NCBI GenBank assembly: GCA_905178155.1
Contig: CAJINV010000004.1
Location: 1,302,881-1,366,880, forward strand
Length of the DNA: 64,000 nucleotides
Direction of reading: 5' to 3'
Origin: Amoebophrya sp. A120
Taxonomy: Eukaryota; Sar; Dinophyceae; Syndiniales; Amoebophryaceae
In this document: piece after piece, positions 1 to 11,471 of the stretch
Position numbering within the stretch: position 1 is the first letter of the stretch
Layout of the letters: each line of letters opens with the position of its first letter
Notes under the pieces: generated by a model
What the model saw: the letters and a program-made list of their open reading frames with translations, nothing else
Told to the model about the DNA's origin: nothing
Databases searched by the model: none
Made by a program: the position numbers and the translations under genes

Positions 1-653
1 TCGTGGTCTAGGCCGGCTGCGATTTCACGTTGGACAAACCTATTTAGCAAAGTTCTCCGGTCCACTTTGACCTCGATGATTTTCCCCTCTGGGAAAAACG
101 TCTGGAAAAGATCAACCGTCCAGTTCCGCCAGATGTGGTAGGAAAAGATGACCTTTTTTGACGACTCTGGCATACTTTCTTGAATTATTTGCTCTTTCAG
201 CTTCGAAAACACCGCACGGAAGAAGGGCTCCATAACCGCGCGAACTTCCTCGTCGTGTCTTTTAACTTCTGCGATTATACGCGCATCCTTTTCGTCATTG
301 TCTCCCTCTCCAGGAGCAAACGTTCCCCGCATCTTCGAAATCACTTTGCCGCTCGCTGCTTTCATCCATGAGTTTAGCTCAGGATCGCTGTCGACGAACT
401 CGTCGCCGTCGATAAACTGCCAGTTGCTGCTGCTGTACTTCTCCGCGATGTAGCGGCCTAGAGACGTTTTGCCCGCGGCGTTTTCCCCGGTAAGGTAGAC
501 TATCTCGAGATCTTGCCGCGGCTCCTCATGTGCATGAAGATTCATCTGGGTGTCTTCCATATTATCGGTTGTAGTGTCGGATAGTGGGCGGAGGGATTTG
601 GCGCTCAGGCCATCTGTTTGGAGCAGTGACTCTGGTGCTGGCGGGGTAGACAT
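1..653 (-). CDS. P-loop kinase-like protein, 5' part (runs off the window)
   Basis: An open frame reads from an ATG at 653 down to base 1 with no stop, giving 217 visible residues. Residues 56-64 read GENAAGKTS, a Walker A loop (GxxxxGKT) after a hydrophobic strand (IVYLT), as in small nucleoside, shikimate or gluconate kinases and zeta-toxin-like NTPases. Downstream are an FIDGDEF segment, which could carry a substrate-binding acid, and a charged helical stretch with VKVDRRTLLNRFVQRE, resembling the lid and arginine region of such kinases. The first 48 residues are low-complexity and probably a disordered leader. It is the first of an unbroken series of minus-strand genes. Substrate is unknown; the C-terminus lies outside the window. 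The P-loop is clear, the kinase role is inferred. Confidence 0.7.
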   Translation of the reverse strand, partial: MSTPPAPESLLQTDGLSAKSLRPLSDTTTDNMEDTQMNLHAHEEPRQDLEIVYLTGENAAGKTSLGRYIAEKYSSSNWQFIDGDEFVDSDPELNSWMKAASGKVISKMRGTFAPGEGDNDEKDARIIAEVKRHDEEVRAVMEPFFRAVFSKLKEQIIQESMPESSKKVIFSYHIWRNWTVDLFQTFFPEGKIIEVKVDRRTLLNRFVQREIAAGLDH

Positions 654-999
654 TTTGGCACCAGGTATGGTAGGTGGGACATGGAAGAAAAGCGTAGCTG
701 CGAAAATGTGGTAAGGTGCGAAACCTCCAGCTGAGGGAAGTTGGAATCGGCAAACAACTGTCTGGATCATTACTTCGTGTCATGTACTAGCCAGAATGAT
801 GCGCGATTGCGCTGCTATAACCATGTGCGAGCTAGTGCACCACTCTCACTGATCGAATACTAATTTCCAAGGTTCCTTCTTGTTAACTCTGAAAACCACT
901 TGCATTTCATTTGATTCGACCACGCACAACGTGCCCAACATGGAATTCTGGAGTAATTTGTAAACACAGAACAACCACGAAAGCAAGGATACTTGCCTC

Positions 1000-2520
1000 A
1001 ACTTAGTGCCACATGTGCTCTAACTTCCACGCCCCTCGCGCTCGCAGTCTTCGCCGGTAGTACAAGAAAACGGGAAGAAGCTGCAAACGGTGCCAGGCAC
1101 ACGTCAGGCACGAGGGCAATCCGCCTGGTTGCTCCGCCCTGGGGCAATCTATCTCGCAGCGGAGCCGGCAACACCAACAAGCGCCGGCCAACGCGCCAGT
1201 GTGCGGCCGCAGCCTGGCGCGCCTGCTCGGGCTGCGGTCGGGGTGTGGCTTCTGCGCGCAGGGGCACCCTCCTGCCCCGCGGGGCAGACTCACAACTGAA
1301 GCCACGCGCGCGCAGCGGGCGCGGCCGCCCCTTGAGCCTGTTGAGTCTCCGACCGAACCGCCCGCGCGAGACCGGCCTGCCCTCCGCCCAAGGAGCGGCG
1401 GCGGCGATGGCGGCGGCGCCGGCCTTCCGCGGCGCTACCTGCTTGGCTGCGTGGGAGAATCATCCGCCTCGGTCTGCTGGCTCGCCGGGGGGCAGCTACG
1501 TAATTTTGGTAGGCAGTTCTGAGGGAGCTGGCCCCGCTCGGCAGTGGCGGCCTACCTTGAAGGGCCTTCGGCGTGCCTGCCCGCCTGGGACGAAAGTCCG
1601 GGGCGGGCCGGCCATACTAGCCCCCGGGCTTCGGCGCGGCACTGTGCCGCAGAACCGCTTGCGGAGCCAAGTCCGCAAGGGCTGCGCCGTGTCCAACAGG
1701 TGCTGTCTGCGGTCGCGTTCCGGCTTGCGTCGAACAGGGGCCCACTCCGCAGCGCCTTTGCTGCGCGCCCCGGGCCCTCCACGACCAACGCCGCTCGAAG
1801 CTTCGGCACCAGGGCCCGGACCACCTCCGTGGCCCCAAGGCCCTGCCTCCGGCCGCGTCCCCTCGATGTACGAGAGCGCGCGGCCCAAGCAGCCCCAAGG
1901 GAATGAAGCAGGCCCCGGCCGGCGCCGTTATCGCACGCGACGCGCCCCGGGTGCCCCCAAGAACTTTCCAGCGGGGAGCACGCGGGAAGCGTACGGGCAG
2001 CGGAACCGCGGGCCGCCGGGGTCCGCGTTTTGCATACCGGCGGAGGCGCCCCCGTAGGCCCGTCGCCGCTGCCCGCTGGGGGTCGGTCCGGGGCGGGCTC
2101 GGCGGGGCCTATTGGGGGCCGGATTTCTCGGGCGGCCTGCCTCGCCAATCCAGTTGCCACCCCCCTGCTGTTGCCGATTGCCCATCCCTCCGTCCCGCCT
2201 TTAATTGCGGCCGAAACAAAGCCCGCGCATTCGGGGGCCCGGAAGGGTCCGGAGGCCTTTACCCGGGCCCGGGCTTGGTGGGTTTCGGCCCCTCTCAGGG
2301 CCGCGCCACCTGCGCAGGCGCCGAGACTTTTGCGGCTGCGGCCTGGTCGCGCTCTCGCCCTTCTTCCGCGCCGGCCGCCCTGTGTGGCCTCCGCTGCGGG
2401 CCTCCTTCGGGCCCGCGCACAAAAACGCCCCGCCCGCCGCCAGCGGTGGCGGCCCCGGCGCCGGCCGCGCCGGCGCGGGCATTGCTTGCGCAGCCGCAGC
2501 CCGTCGGGCAACTTTCTCCC
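1000..2520. other. GC-rich non-coding island 1
   Basis: This stretch is far richer in G and C than the flanks and is dense in GGCC, GCGC and CCGG words. Long open frames occur in several frames on both strands at once (for example 993-2057 plus and 1552-2511 minus), which is expected of stop-poor GC-rich DNA and argues against coding. None of the translations shows a domain. The flanks 654-999 and 2521-2819 hold nothing recognisable. A similar island lies at 7060-8150. Confidence 0.6.
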
Positions 2521-2819
2521 GTAACTGAAAAAATATCTGCCGCGAGCGGGCTCTTAGTCGGCATATCGACGTCGCCCACGATACTCACTCTCCGCAAGCG
2601 CATGCTAGTATCTGCGCACGAGCTAACCAGAGACAATCGAACACAGCAAAGCTGCAGACCGAGTTGCTGTCTTACGCAATCGGTATCTATTAACTCCAAA
2701 GGGGTTGTAAGTTTTACTTCCACGGCGGCGAGTCGCAAGTGTTCATCTGCTCAGTTGCCTTATGGAACCAGAATCAAAACGCTGCGCCTAGGCTTCATTC
2801 AGGCGTGCAACTTCATCAA

Positions 2820-5800
2820 TCAATCTTCCAGATCTAAACTCCCTGAAAAGACCCTCCTGCGCTTCGCGCCTAAACTTGGGTGCCAATTCCCTTCGGAAAA
2901 GTCTTGTGCTCGCACAACTTCTCTTTCTCCGTTCGCATTGATCCGGGCCACAAACTCTGGGGGCGGCTGCTTTGGCTTCGAGTTCAAGGAAGTAGTCGGC
3001 CCAGCTTTCATCTGAGAATGGTTCCTGGCCTGTTCTCCGCGGTGTGTATTTTTCTCCGCATGCAGGCTCCTTTGCTGCGCAGCTAGCTGCGGCGCCACCA
3101 AGCCCGTCGCGAAATGAGCTTGCTGTCCGGCTGCGAAACCTATTGTCTTCGTCTTCTGTTTTGCCGGCAGGAAAATGCTCCCGTCATTGATCTTCTCGAC
3201 AAACCAAGCAGTGGAGCCCCGCGCATTCAAACTATCACTCAACTGCGCCTCTTCCCGCTTCGTTTGCTGCATCAGCTCGTGTTTCTTCGCCTCCGCTTCA
3301 CGTTTTTTTTTCCGTACATCCTCCCGTTTTTCATAGCTCTCCTGCACCACATCGAGACCCTTCTCTGGCGACACCTCACCCCCGAACAGCTCGAGCTCGT
3401 CCTCGTCTAGTCTACGGCGAGCTGTTTTTGTGTAGCTGCCGTTTTGATGACAGAGCGGGTGCTTTAAAGTCAGTGACGCACTAGCTTTTGTCTTGGTTTT
3501 GTTTTGAGGTCCCCCCAACAGCGACAGCAACGAGGAGCAGGGCGGTTTTCCCTTCTCGTTCTTGTTCTCCTGCCGTGTGGAATGATCACTGCTCGAGGAA
3601 ATCGCAGACGCACCGTGGGGCAGTTTTGCAGTAGAAGATCCAGTCGTCTCCTCTCCCACGGTGCTCTTCGTGGATTTCGGGTTTGCAAGAACCAAAGACG
3701 TCATCAGCAGACCTTGTTTGACTCTGCCATCAACTCGATTTGCAGCTGCCGCTGCAGTTCCTTCAGTACGCTTTTGAAGAACGCCCGGCAGTTCTTGCAC
3801 GACCTTCTTCGCGTTCGATTCCTTTTCCTTACCAGACGAAAAAAGCACCACATCCAAGAATCGCTTCACCAAGTGATCCTGTATCAAATGAGCGTCATCT
3901 GTTGCAAGACCTCGAGATCCTGCTGGACCACAGCCCATGGCGTCGCAAGAATCCACTTGTGGCACGGGTGTGTCTTGGCTGTCGGATCTCGATCTCCCAA
4001 CAGCACAACTCCTCGCCTGGGAAGTAGTAGTTGTAAACTCTTCGATGAACTTCAAGAGAGAAAATGACCGCACTTTCTTCATCTTCTCACAAAGCTCGGC
4101 CACGCGCTGGCGGTATTCCAACTGCGTCTGCTTCTGTAATTCACCGGCGTTCCTCTGCTGCGTCGCGGTAGAAGTGTTGCTGGCCGGCCGCAAAGAACCC
4201 TTCCCGGCTTTACCACTTTTGTCGTTCGTTGTACTAATTCGGAGCACGAGTAAATCGCGGTAGATCTGCTCCTCCAAAGCAGTTGCGATTGCTGAGAGAT
4301 CCATAGTGCCGCTTTTCGTTGCACTCGTGGCGACTCTGTCGCTAGTCGTCGCCGTCGTACTTGAGGATGGTGTAGAAGCAGCCACCTTCTTCAGCTGCGC
4401 AAGAAGCTTTGTCCCGACCAGGAGCACGCGACTTCTTAGCTCGTCCTGGACTGGGCCACCCTCGGCGCCGCTAACTCCTTCCTCCCGCCCGGCAGCGCAA
4501 CTAGGTGCTGTCGGAGCTGGGTCTCGTGTATTTGACACGTCTTTCGGGACATGCAATCCTCCATCTTCTTCCGCAGCAGACGTCGCGTTTATCCAAATGC
4601 TCCGATCCACCATGAGCAGGTCTTTATCCACTACCGCACGCTCCCGGCTCTCGCTCTGTCCCGTTGCATGATGCTCCGCTTCGCAAGTTTCCTGCCGTGA
4701 GGAAAAAGTTTTCTCCTCACCGTTGCCGTTGTCATCTTCGCGTGCCGGTGCTCTCCCCGCGGCTTTGTTCAGCCACATCCACATCGAGACGAAGTCATCG
4801 GCTTCTCGCTTGTCTGCTGCACCAGCAGTTCGTTCGGTCTGCGAACTCGGGCCCACGTCGTCGGGACTGCCGTCGCAATCCTCGATTACATTTGCAAGAA
4901 ATTCGGGTTCTTGGGCAGCTTGTTTATTTTCCGCCGGCGGCGCAGCAACGTCTACACGCCCGGATCCGGCAAGCACAGTAGCGGCAGTGTCTGCTCCAGT
5001 GTCCACAGCGGGGTCAGACGCGGCTTTAACCTTTGCAGAACCGAGACGAGCCTCTTCCGCGCCAGCTCCGATTTTTGCTTCCCCTTGCGCAGAAGTAGGA
5101 AGCGAGGAAGTCATGGCGGCAACGTGTTGCAGAACGGTTTCCAAGGTTTCACAATACCAATCCGCAGCAGCAGCACGCGGCGCAGAGGTTGAAACTCCAG
5201 GAACGGCTTTTGCTCCACTACTGGGCGTCCGTCCTGTGGTGCGAACTTCTTCCGTTTCTCTACTGCCCCCCAAGTCGACGAGAAACTGAGACCAGATTGC
5301 GACGGGAAAATTGTCCCGCAACCGCTCCAGAATGGCCGCCACATCGTTCAGAAGGATGGTGTCCGTTGCAGGAGTAGACTGGTTCGACAAAGAAGTAGCG
5401 CTCTGCTCCAGCGGAACCAGATCCTCCTGCTCCACGAGAGTCCTACTTAAGTCCCGCAGCCCGTGCTGCAGCTCCTGAAACCGCTGCTGATACTCCTTCC
5501 ACAGACCTTCAAGCGTTTGCAGAACGGCCTTCTGTCCGATCTGCGACCGAAGGATTGAGGAAGCTGCATCATTTTGTCCAGGTCGGGTTTGACTTTTATT
5601 ACCGAACCCCCCAAGGGTACTACCCAGTGCAGTGCCACTGCTTCCGCAGCTGCCTGCGGTGAAGAGAGAAGCCTGCCTGGCCTGCTGCAAAAGATCGTAA
5701 TTCTGGATTTCCGTGTGGAACTCAGAGCGCTCGTATCTGGGAAAAAACCGGTGGCTGGTGCTCGCGGAAACGGGGTTCTCGGTGAACGCGGGTTGCTTCT

Positions 5801-5912
5801 GCGAGTGGAAGTTAGCGTGACTTCCGACTGGGTCCACCTTGGGTTGCACTTTACCGCCGTAGCTCGCGGGCGGAATGGCGCACTTGGCTGAAGAAGAAGA
5901 TGCAGTTGGCAT
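2820..5912 (-). CDS. Large unrecognised protein, 1030 residues
   Basis: One uninterrupted frame from ATG 5912 to a stop at 2820. A longer frame reaches an ATG at 5990, but that part lies inside the 0.73-kb repeat, so 5912 is preferred. The protein is rich in Ser, Thr, Ala, Glu and Gln and looks largely disordered. Roughly residues 880-930 (after LDEDELELFGGEV) form a strongly charged Lys/Glu helix likely to be a coiled coil. The C-terminus contains a basic KRRR cluster. Codons favour G or C at the third position like neighbouring genes, supporting coding. No family recognised; a nuclear protein is one guess from the basic tail. No intron was needed. A repeat copy abuts the 5' end and may supply part of the leader. 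Confidence 0.65.
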   Translation of the reverse strand: MPTASSSSAKCAIPPASYGGKVQPKVDPVGSHANFHSQKQPAFTENPVSASTSHRFFPRYERSEFHTEIQNYDLLQQARQASLFTAGSCGSSGTALGSTLGGFGNKSQTRPGQNDAASSILRSQIGQKAVLQTLEGLWKEYQQRFQELQHGLRDLSRTLVEQEDLVPLEQSATSLSNQSTPATDTILLNDVAAILERLRDNFPVAIWSQFLVDLGGSRETEEVRTTGRTPSSGAKAVPGVSTSAPRAAAADWYCETLETVLQHVAAMTSSLPTSAQGEAKIGAGAEEARLGSAKVKAASDPAVDTGADTAATVLAGSGRVDVAAPPAENKQAAQEPEFLANVIEDCDGSPDDVGPSSQTERTAGAADKREADDFVSMWMWLNKAAGRAPAREDDNGNGEEKTFSSRQETCEAEHHATGQSESRERAVVDKDLLMVDRSIWINATSAAEEDGGLHVPKDVSNTRDPAPTAPSCAAGREEGVSGAEGGPVQDELRSRVLLVGTKLLAQLKKVAASTPSSSTTATTSDRVATSATKSGTMDLSAIATALEEQIYRDLLVLRISTTNDKSGKAGKGSLRPASNTSTATQQRNAGELQKQTQLEYRQRVAELCEKMKKVRSFSLLKFIEEFTTTTSQARSCAVGRSRSDSQDTPVPQVDSCDAMGCGPAGSRGLATDDAHLIQDHLVKRFLDVVLFSSGKEKESNAKKVVQELPGVLQKRTEGTAAAAANRVDGRVKQGLLMTSLVLANPKSTKSTVGEETTGSSTAKLPHGASAISSSSDHSTRQENKNEKGKPPCSSLLSLLGGPQNKTKTKASASLTLKHPLCHQNGSYTKTARRRLDEDELELFGGEVSPEKGLDVVQESYEKREDVRKKKREAEAKKHELMQQTKREEAQLSDSLNARGSTAWFVEKINDGSIFLPAKQKTKTIGFAAGQQAHFATGLVAPQLAAQQRSLHAEKNTHRGEQARNHSQMKAGPTTSLNSKPKQPPPEFVARINANGEREVVRAQDFSEGNWHPSLGAKRRRVFSGSLDLED

Positions 5913-5929
5913 GGTGTGAGTGTTGTATC

Positions 5930-6663
5930 TTACCAAATATAGCCGCCGGGGCGGGGGTAGTGAGGTCGTGGGCGTTTTTTTGCCGACCATAGCCTTGGCC
6001 GCGGCTTTGCTTTTTATGGGCTCGCCATACCACCGTGAGTAACGTTATGCCGCACGGTATGGCGGCCACTTGGGGAACGTCGCAAATTTTGGCACATTTC
6101 CAAAATTCCTTTCCGAAAGCCAGCCCCGATGCTATGGGGCCGATCCGGGTGCCACGGGGGGCGCCCAAAAAGCGAAGAAAAACCGGGCCCATAGCATGCG
6201 GATTGGCTTTGTGCATCTGGCGCACTTTTTTTTTTTCGCGTTTTTATTTTTCACGCCGGCGCTTTTTGCAAAGCTTCCCAGGCTCTAAAACCGCCGAAAG
6301 GGCGGCCGCTTTCGCGGCCGCCCAAAATGCTCCGAAATCGCCGCCGTGCCGTGCTGTTTCGCTGTTCTGATCTTGGGCGCGTTTTTTGCGCGCCCCTTTT
6401 TGGGCGCCCCAGACCGCCAGAAACTAAGGCGGTGGGCGCCTCAGAAGGGCGCCCCTTTTGCTGGCTTCTCTGCGTCGTTTTACCAAGCGGCGACCGATGG
6501 AATCCGCTGGCGATTCGGTGCCGACACAGCCAAAGCCGCTTGATAATTGAAATTTTTTTTTGTCAAAAAACGCTTCCGACCGCTTGAAAACTGCCGGTCG
6601 TTTTTCACGGTAGGTGTCAAGAAAACTCCCTGGTTAGAACCGTTCGGTGACCTCACTACATAT
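5930..6663. mobile_element. 0.73-kb MITE-like repeat, copy 1
   Basis: Nearly identical to 12770-13505 along its whole length. The ends carry an inverted GTAGTGAGGTC (left, near 5958; right, near 6650), and the left end starts TTACCAAATATAG. There is no transposase frame. The interior is GC-rich with poly-T runs and short local inverted repeats (GCGGCCGCTTTCGCGGCCGC near 6302). It lies just upstream of the ATG at 5912. Confidence 0.8.
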
Positions 6664-7059
6664 CAATACGAAAAGCAAGACTTTTTCCGTGATATTTACA
6701 AAAGATCGACACAGAGTTCTCCGCACTATTCTACCCATGCACTGTGCCTATTCTGTCTGTAAGTCGTACTACGGCAACTTTCACCGTAGATTTTCATCGC
6801 AATGTGGAGATGAGAAGCCAGTTCTCCGTATGTAAGTCTTGTCGGGCGGCAAATCCAATTTCTTGTTCCTCACAGAACAGAGCGACCACAGCAACACGAA
6901 AAGCTTTGCTCTCATCAAGAACTCGTCTAAGCCCGCGACTTTGCAAATCCTCTCGCCGCAGCCCTTCTCCCCGAACATCACCAAATCGATCCAACGAAAG
7001 AAGTGGCCGCCCTCTTGTAGCGAGACGAAAATCCGTGAACCGGCAGCCCGAGAGAAACC

Positions 7060-8150
7060 ATGCGCAGATTGCATATAAGTGAAGCGCGCGCGGCACATCT
7101 GCAAGGCCGCCTACGCGAGCGTCGCGAGCAACTGGCGGCGGCGCCAGGAATTGCCTCCGCGCGCGGCCGGCCCGCTTGCTTCCCGGCCCTGCGCCCGCGG
7201 CAGTTCGTCCCGCCCCAATTCACGGGGCGGGGGCCCACAACATAGACCGCGGGCGCGCCCCGCGATCTGGCTCCCCGGCCATACCAAATGGAGGGCCCAT
7301 GCCGAGCCCCGAGGGCCCGCAAGCTCCAAGCCTGCCCGGGGCGCCGCTCTCGGTGGGCCGAACTGGGGCCGGGAGGCGAAGGAGCCCGGGCGGCTTCACG
7401 CGCACCGCCGCCATGGTTTCTGGTCGCCCCTGCCGGCCCAAAAAAGCGCCCGGCGCGGGCCCAAAAAGGGCGCGGCAGCTAATGCGGGGCCGCGAAGCAA
7501 ACAAAGCGCCCCAAACAAGCGCACCAGGCGCGGCGGCAACAGCGAAAAGGGTGCGGGCCGTGGCTCCCTCCGCTTGCGGGCCTCCGGCACTCATGCCGGG
7601 CGTATTGTGGACGTTTTGGGCAGGCGGCTGCTGGCGCGCCCGCCTCAGCACTGCGCCCAGACGCGGCACGCCTTCGGCGGCATATACTGCCGGGACTGGC
7701 GCGGGCGCATGAAATGAATCGCGCGAGATGGCGGCGCAGGCCTCTCGCGCTTTGCACGCGGGCCGGCGGCCGCCGGGGAACGGCCGCGCTGGACCTTCGG
7801 CCCCCTTGTCATGGGTGGGCCCCGTTTGGTTTTGGGGCACGCGACGCGCGCGGGCGGGCCAGCTTCGCTGGCACGCTTTCAAGGCCCTGCGCCGGGCGCC
7901 GCGCTCCCGGCCCGTCCGCGCCGCCCGCCTGGCCCAGGGGAGCCAATTTCCGCGGCGGCCGCCGCGCGCCGCCACGCTTCCCAGAGCTGGGCCAACAGCC
8001 GAGAGCAAACAACACCAGCCCAGCAATCAGCGCACGCCCAGGGGTACTTCAGCGCCTATGGCTGTGTAGCCCCCGCCATATAGCCCCCGGGCCCCGCCGC
8101 TAGCCAGGCCGGCAGGGGGGAGTTTCCCGCCAGCTGCAACGAGGCACGCT
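7060..8150. other. GC-rich non-coding island 2
   Basis: Composition like the island at 1000-2520, with overlapping open frames in several frames and no domain in any. The two islands are alike in word content but I found no long shared sequence. It directly abuts the 3' end of the small frame at 8152-8334, where GGGTAAAAG could be a splice donor, so it might be an intron. The space 6664-7059 shows no supported gene. Confidence 0.5.
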
Positions 8151-8151
8151 T

Positions 8152-8334
8152 TTACCCGGCGCGAAACATCTGCTGCGTGTAGCGGCTGTAGGCGCGAAAC
8201 TCATATGCAGCCTGTCCCTCCCACTGAAAACCCTCGCCAAATCTCTGGCCCGTCGACCAATTGCTCGAGCAGGCCGGCTGCTCGAACTGGTCCGCCGGTC
8301 CGGCTACCAGAGACATTTCAAAAAGCCGCGCCAT
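8152..8334 (-). CDS. Small unrecognised ORF or first exon, 60 residues
   Basis: ATG at 8334, stop at 8152. The peptide is Gln-, Phe- and Ala-rich and ends in YTQQMFRAG. It sits in the same orientation as its neighbours. The last codons overlap a GGGTAAAAG that would serve as a GT donor, so this may be a first exon whose continuation lies beyond the GC-rich island; a possible acceptor is TTGCAG near 7098. No homologue recognised. The 385 bases between it and the next gene (8335-8719) show nothing. Confidence 0.35.
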   Translation of the reverse strand: MARLFEMSLVAGPADQFEQPACSSNWSTGQRFGEGFQWEGQAAYEFRAYSRYTQQMFRAG

Positions 8335-8719
8335 GATGGTCTATCTCTCTCATCACCTCCATTGCATCATAGCGTCTAAGTAGTGTGAAGCGAATTATAT
8401 ATAGCAAATTGAAGCTGAACACCAAGATGTCAACATAATCACACGGTGCGGTCCGGTCCGGAATTTTCCAAGTAGCCGGCCCTGTGCATGATCCTGACTA
8501 AAATTCTCAACTCTTCTTTCTGCGCAGCAAAGCATTCAAAGACTAAAAATGTACAACAATCTATTCCAATCCACAAAACCTCCAACCCCCTACTTCCAAG
8601 ATGATCGAAATCTTGTCGATTTTCGATCATTTTACAATGTAATTTATGGCATGATCCAAAACAACTTCTTCTCGACCCGCAGTAGAAAGACCCTGCCTCC
8701 TCCTCCACTACGATCTATC

Positions 8720-10462
8720 TCAGTTGTAGCTTCTCTCCTCCACGGACTGCTCCCCCTTGTCCCCGATCTTCCAAATCCTGCACGTGTTGTCCTTACTACC
8801 GGTAATAATTGTATCGCCGTCGTAGTTGAATGCGCAAGAGAAAATCTCGTCGGTGTGGCCCTCGAGAATCTGCAGGCACTCGCCACTTTCGATGGACCAA
8901 ACGCGACAGGTCCGGTCGCTCGCAGCGGTGATCGCCTTCGCACCGGAGGGAGAGAATTGAACCTACAATGGGATTGTTGAGAACTTGCATATCTGTATTC
9001 GTAGACGGAGTTGCATTTTCACGTTTTGCATGCAGACAAGAAACACAAAACTCGAACAAATTTGTTTTTCCTATACCTTTGATATTTCTCCCTCGTGTCC
9101 GATTAGGATTGAGATGCAAGTCCCCGTCATGACGTTATAAATCCGGGCCGTTGCGTCAGCTGAAGCGGAGGCTAATCGGTTTCCTGTCATGTTGAAGCAG
9201 ACGTCAAGCACCTCGTCGGAGTGGCCCTTCAGCGTCTCGATGCACTCGCCAGAATGGGTGTCCCAAAGCTTGCACGACCGGTCAATGGAGCCCGTCACGC
9301 AGTAGTCACCTTAGAGGAACATTGATGCTTTTTAGCTTTGTATAATGAATTACAGCTTTTTTTTCCATTTCAAAACGCATGATACCAATAAATTCGAAGT
9401 CTGTACAAACAGCGTACTAAAAGTATTCTCACCTGTAAAGTCGAACTGCGTGGACGATATTTCCCCGAGGTGTCCTGCCAAGGTGTGGATGCATTGCCCC
9501 GTGGCGGAGTCCCATATCTTCGCCGTGTTGTCGAAACTGCCGGTGAGGAGTCGGTCCCCGTCGGTGTTGAAGTTTAAGCTCACAATCTCCGCGGAGTGGC
9601 CTTCCAAACTGCTCACCAAGACACCCGTTTCTACGTCCCAGAGTTTTGCCGTGTTGTCCATGGAGCCCGTCGCAACGAGGGTGCCCTGCGGGTTGAACAC
9701 CACACAGACAATCTCCGTCTGGTGACCTAGAACGGATTTAATATTGGAGGTGCTCGTGCTCGATAAACAAAAACTTCTACTGGTCTTTAAGAACAGCATA
9801 ACAGTTTATTTCACTATCTACGATCTTAGATATGTACTAAATCGAACGCATCACCCTGGATCTGACCTCCACCGACGAAAAACAAAGTAGACTTCTACAC
9901 ATAAAATCGAAAACTGCTATCAAAAAATACCTTTTAGCGTATGCAGCAATTTCCCGCTCCCGGCGTCCCAGATTTTTGCTGATTTGTCAAAGGACCCGGT
10001 GACTACTTTATCCCCGAAGGGGTTGTTAAATGCGATGGCGTAGACCACGTTTTTGTGTCCGTCCAAAACACACTGCTCGCTCCCGGTGGCCGTGTCCCAT
10101 ATTCTGCAGGTTCGGTCGTAGCTGCCTGTGATAAATTTCGACCCGGATTTGTTGAACGCGCAGTTGGTCAGCGGGAGGATGTGTGCTCGGAGCACTTTGT
10201 ACAAACTAAACCGGCTGTCGCCTTCCTTGTCCTGCTGCAGTTTTTCTATCAGTTTCAGAATCAACTTCTTCAGCAACCCCCGCTTCGACTCGGTAATGAG
10301 CGGCTCTTCGCTGATAATCTGAGAAATCAGTACATCGACGTCCGTTTCGGGAGTGAGGTTCAGCAAGTCAATCGATTTCGTTTCCACTTCCCCGCTTTTC
10401 CTCACGAATTCTAACACCACACCGGAGGGGTAGTAGCGGAGCAGGAACCGCTTTAGCTTCAT
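8720..10462 (-). CDS. DAW1: DAW1/ODA16, dynein assembly factor with WD repeats
   Basis: Exons 10462-9931, 9726-9433, 9309-9077 and 8962-8720 give 433 residues, close to the usual length of about 415. The start [12 protein letters not shown] and following [26 protein letters not shown] and [18 protein letters not shown] are hallmarks of this family. Eight WD40 blades follow, each ending near W-D or I-W. The last exon reads [19 protein letters not shown]. The protein is the IFT cargo adaptor that carries preassembled outer dynein arms into the flagellum, implying a flagellated stage. All three introns are GT-AG, and each has GT straight after the acceptor, so every junction reads AG|GT. Phases 1, 1, 0 agree arithmetically. 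A short 5' leader may be interrupted upstream; none was placed. Confidence 0.93.
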
Positions 10463-11471
10463 TTGCAGGTCTTCTTGAATTGATTCTTGTTCCGCGGCGA
10501 GGGTTTGTTGCGTTTTTACGTTATTTCTGTAGGTACTTCTGTTGCTGCAGGTAGGAGGACGACGGGTGCGCGTCAAAACATGGAGCCAAGGCACTTCTGA
10601 GGATGCAGCTGCAGGTACGGTTTCGTGTTCGCCACGTCGGGCAAATTAGTACGACAACGTCGGCCTTGTTCCGTCGTTGTGCAGAAATTTTTGCACTTTT
10701 CCAGCGAAATCACCGAAGACCACGGGAGACGTTGGAAAATCAAAATAGTATTGCGTCTATTCTTTCAATAAAAACTTACCTGCAAAACATCCTCTGAAAG
10801 ACTACATGAGAAATAAAGAAGCCCTCGTCAAAATTGTGAATACAATGGAAAGACCGCGCAGCTTCCCGGCGGGCGCTGCTGTTGTAAAATAGGAGGCTGC
10901 TTACTACTGTGTGCAATTTGCTTCTGTCTGTCAGCCCGCACGCTCTTCTGCTCCCCACATGTAGTACTTTCACTTTCTACAACTCCTCTGAAACAAAATA
11001 AGACCCACTCGCCGCTCGGTAACCCGCTCTCAGTGACGAAAATCATGTACAACACAAACAATCATATACGGAAAGCGATTAAACGGAGAAAACGACAACG
11101 CACACGCAGTGCTCACGAAACAATCAAAGCACAATGGATACGGACAGCTCTGGAATAATGCTGATAATCACGAGAATTGATTCTACTTCGTAGCATAATG
11201 TACGCAAGACCAAAAACGAAAGCCTGTGAGTTTTGCAGACCCATCAGCCATAGAGGCATTTTATTTGCAAAATCAATGAAGCCGCATAACTTTCACTGCG
11301 AAACAAAAAAGTCAGCAAGAGCAAAGAGCCTTTGCTTGTATTTGCTATTCTAATCTACTGTACGTTTAGAGTGGTAGTGACATCACAGCTCACACAACAA
11401 CTATCGTATCCGTATAATCGTTGCAAGTGCTACAACTACGGCACCCTGGAAAATAAACAATCGATTCCCTT
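10463..11471. other. Intergenic, nothing recognised
   Basis: About 1 kb between DAW1 and the RING gene. Only short frames without domains. A splice-like TGCAGGTAC occurs near 10610, which might belong to an untranslated leader of DAW1. Confidence 0.5.

Noticed and set aside
993-2057. Long plus-strand frame of 354 codons
   Set aside because: GC-rich, low-complexity and overlapped by equally long frames on the other strand; no domain.
5913-5990. Upstream ATG at 5990 for the 1030-residue protein
   Set aside because: Falls inside the 0.73-kb repeat, so the extension encodes repeat sequence.
6296-6330. Hairpin GCGGCCGCTTTCGCGGCCGC as a transcription terminator
   Set aside because: It is an internal part of the repeated element, present in both copies, and the setting is eukaryotic.
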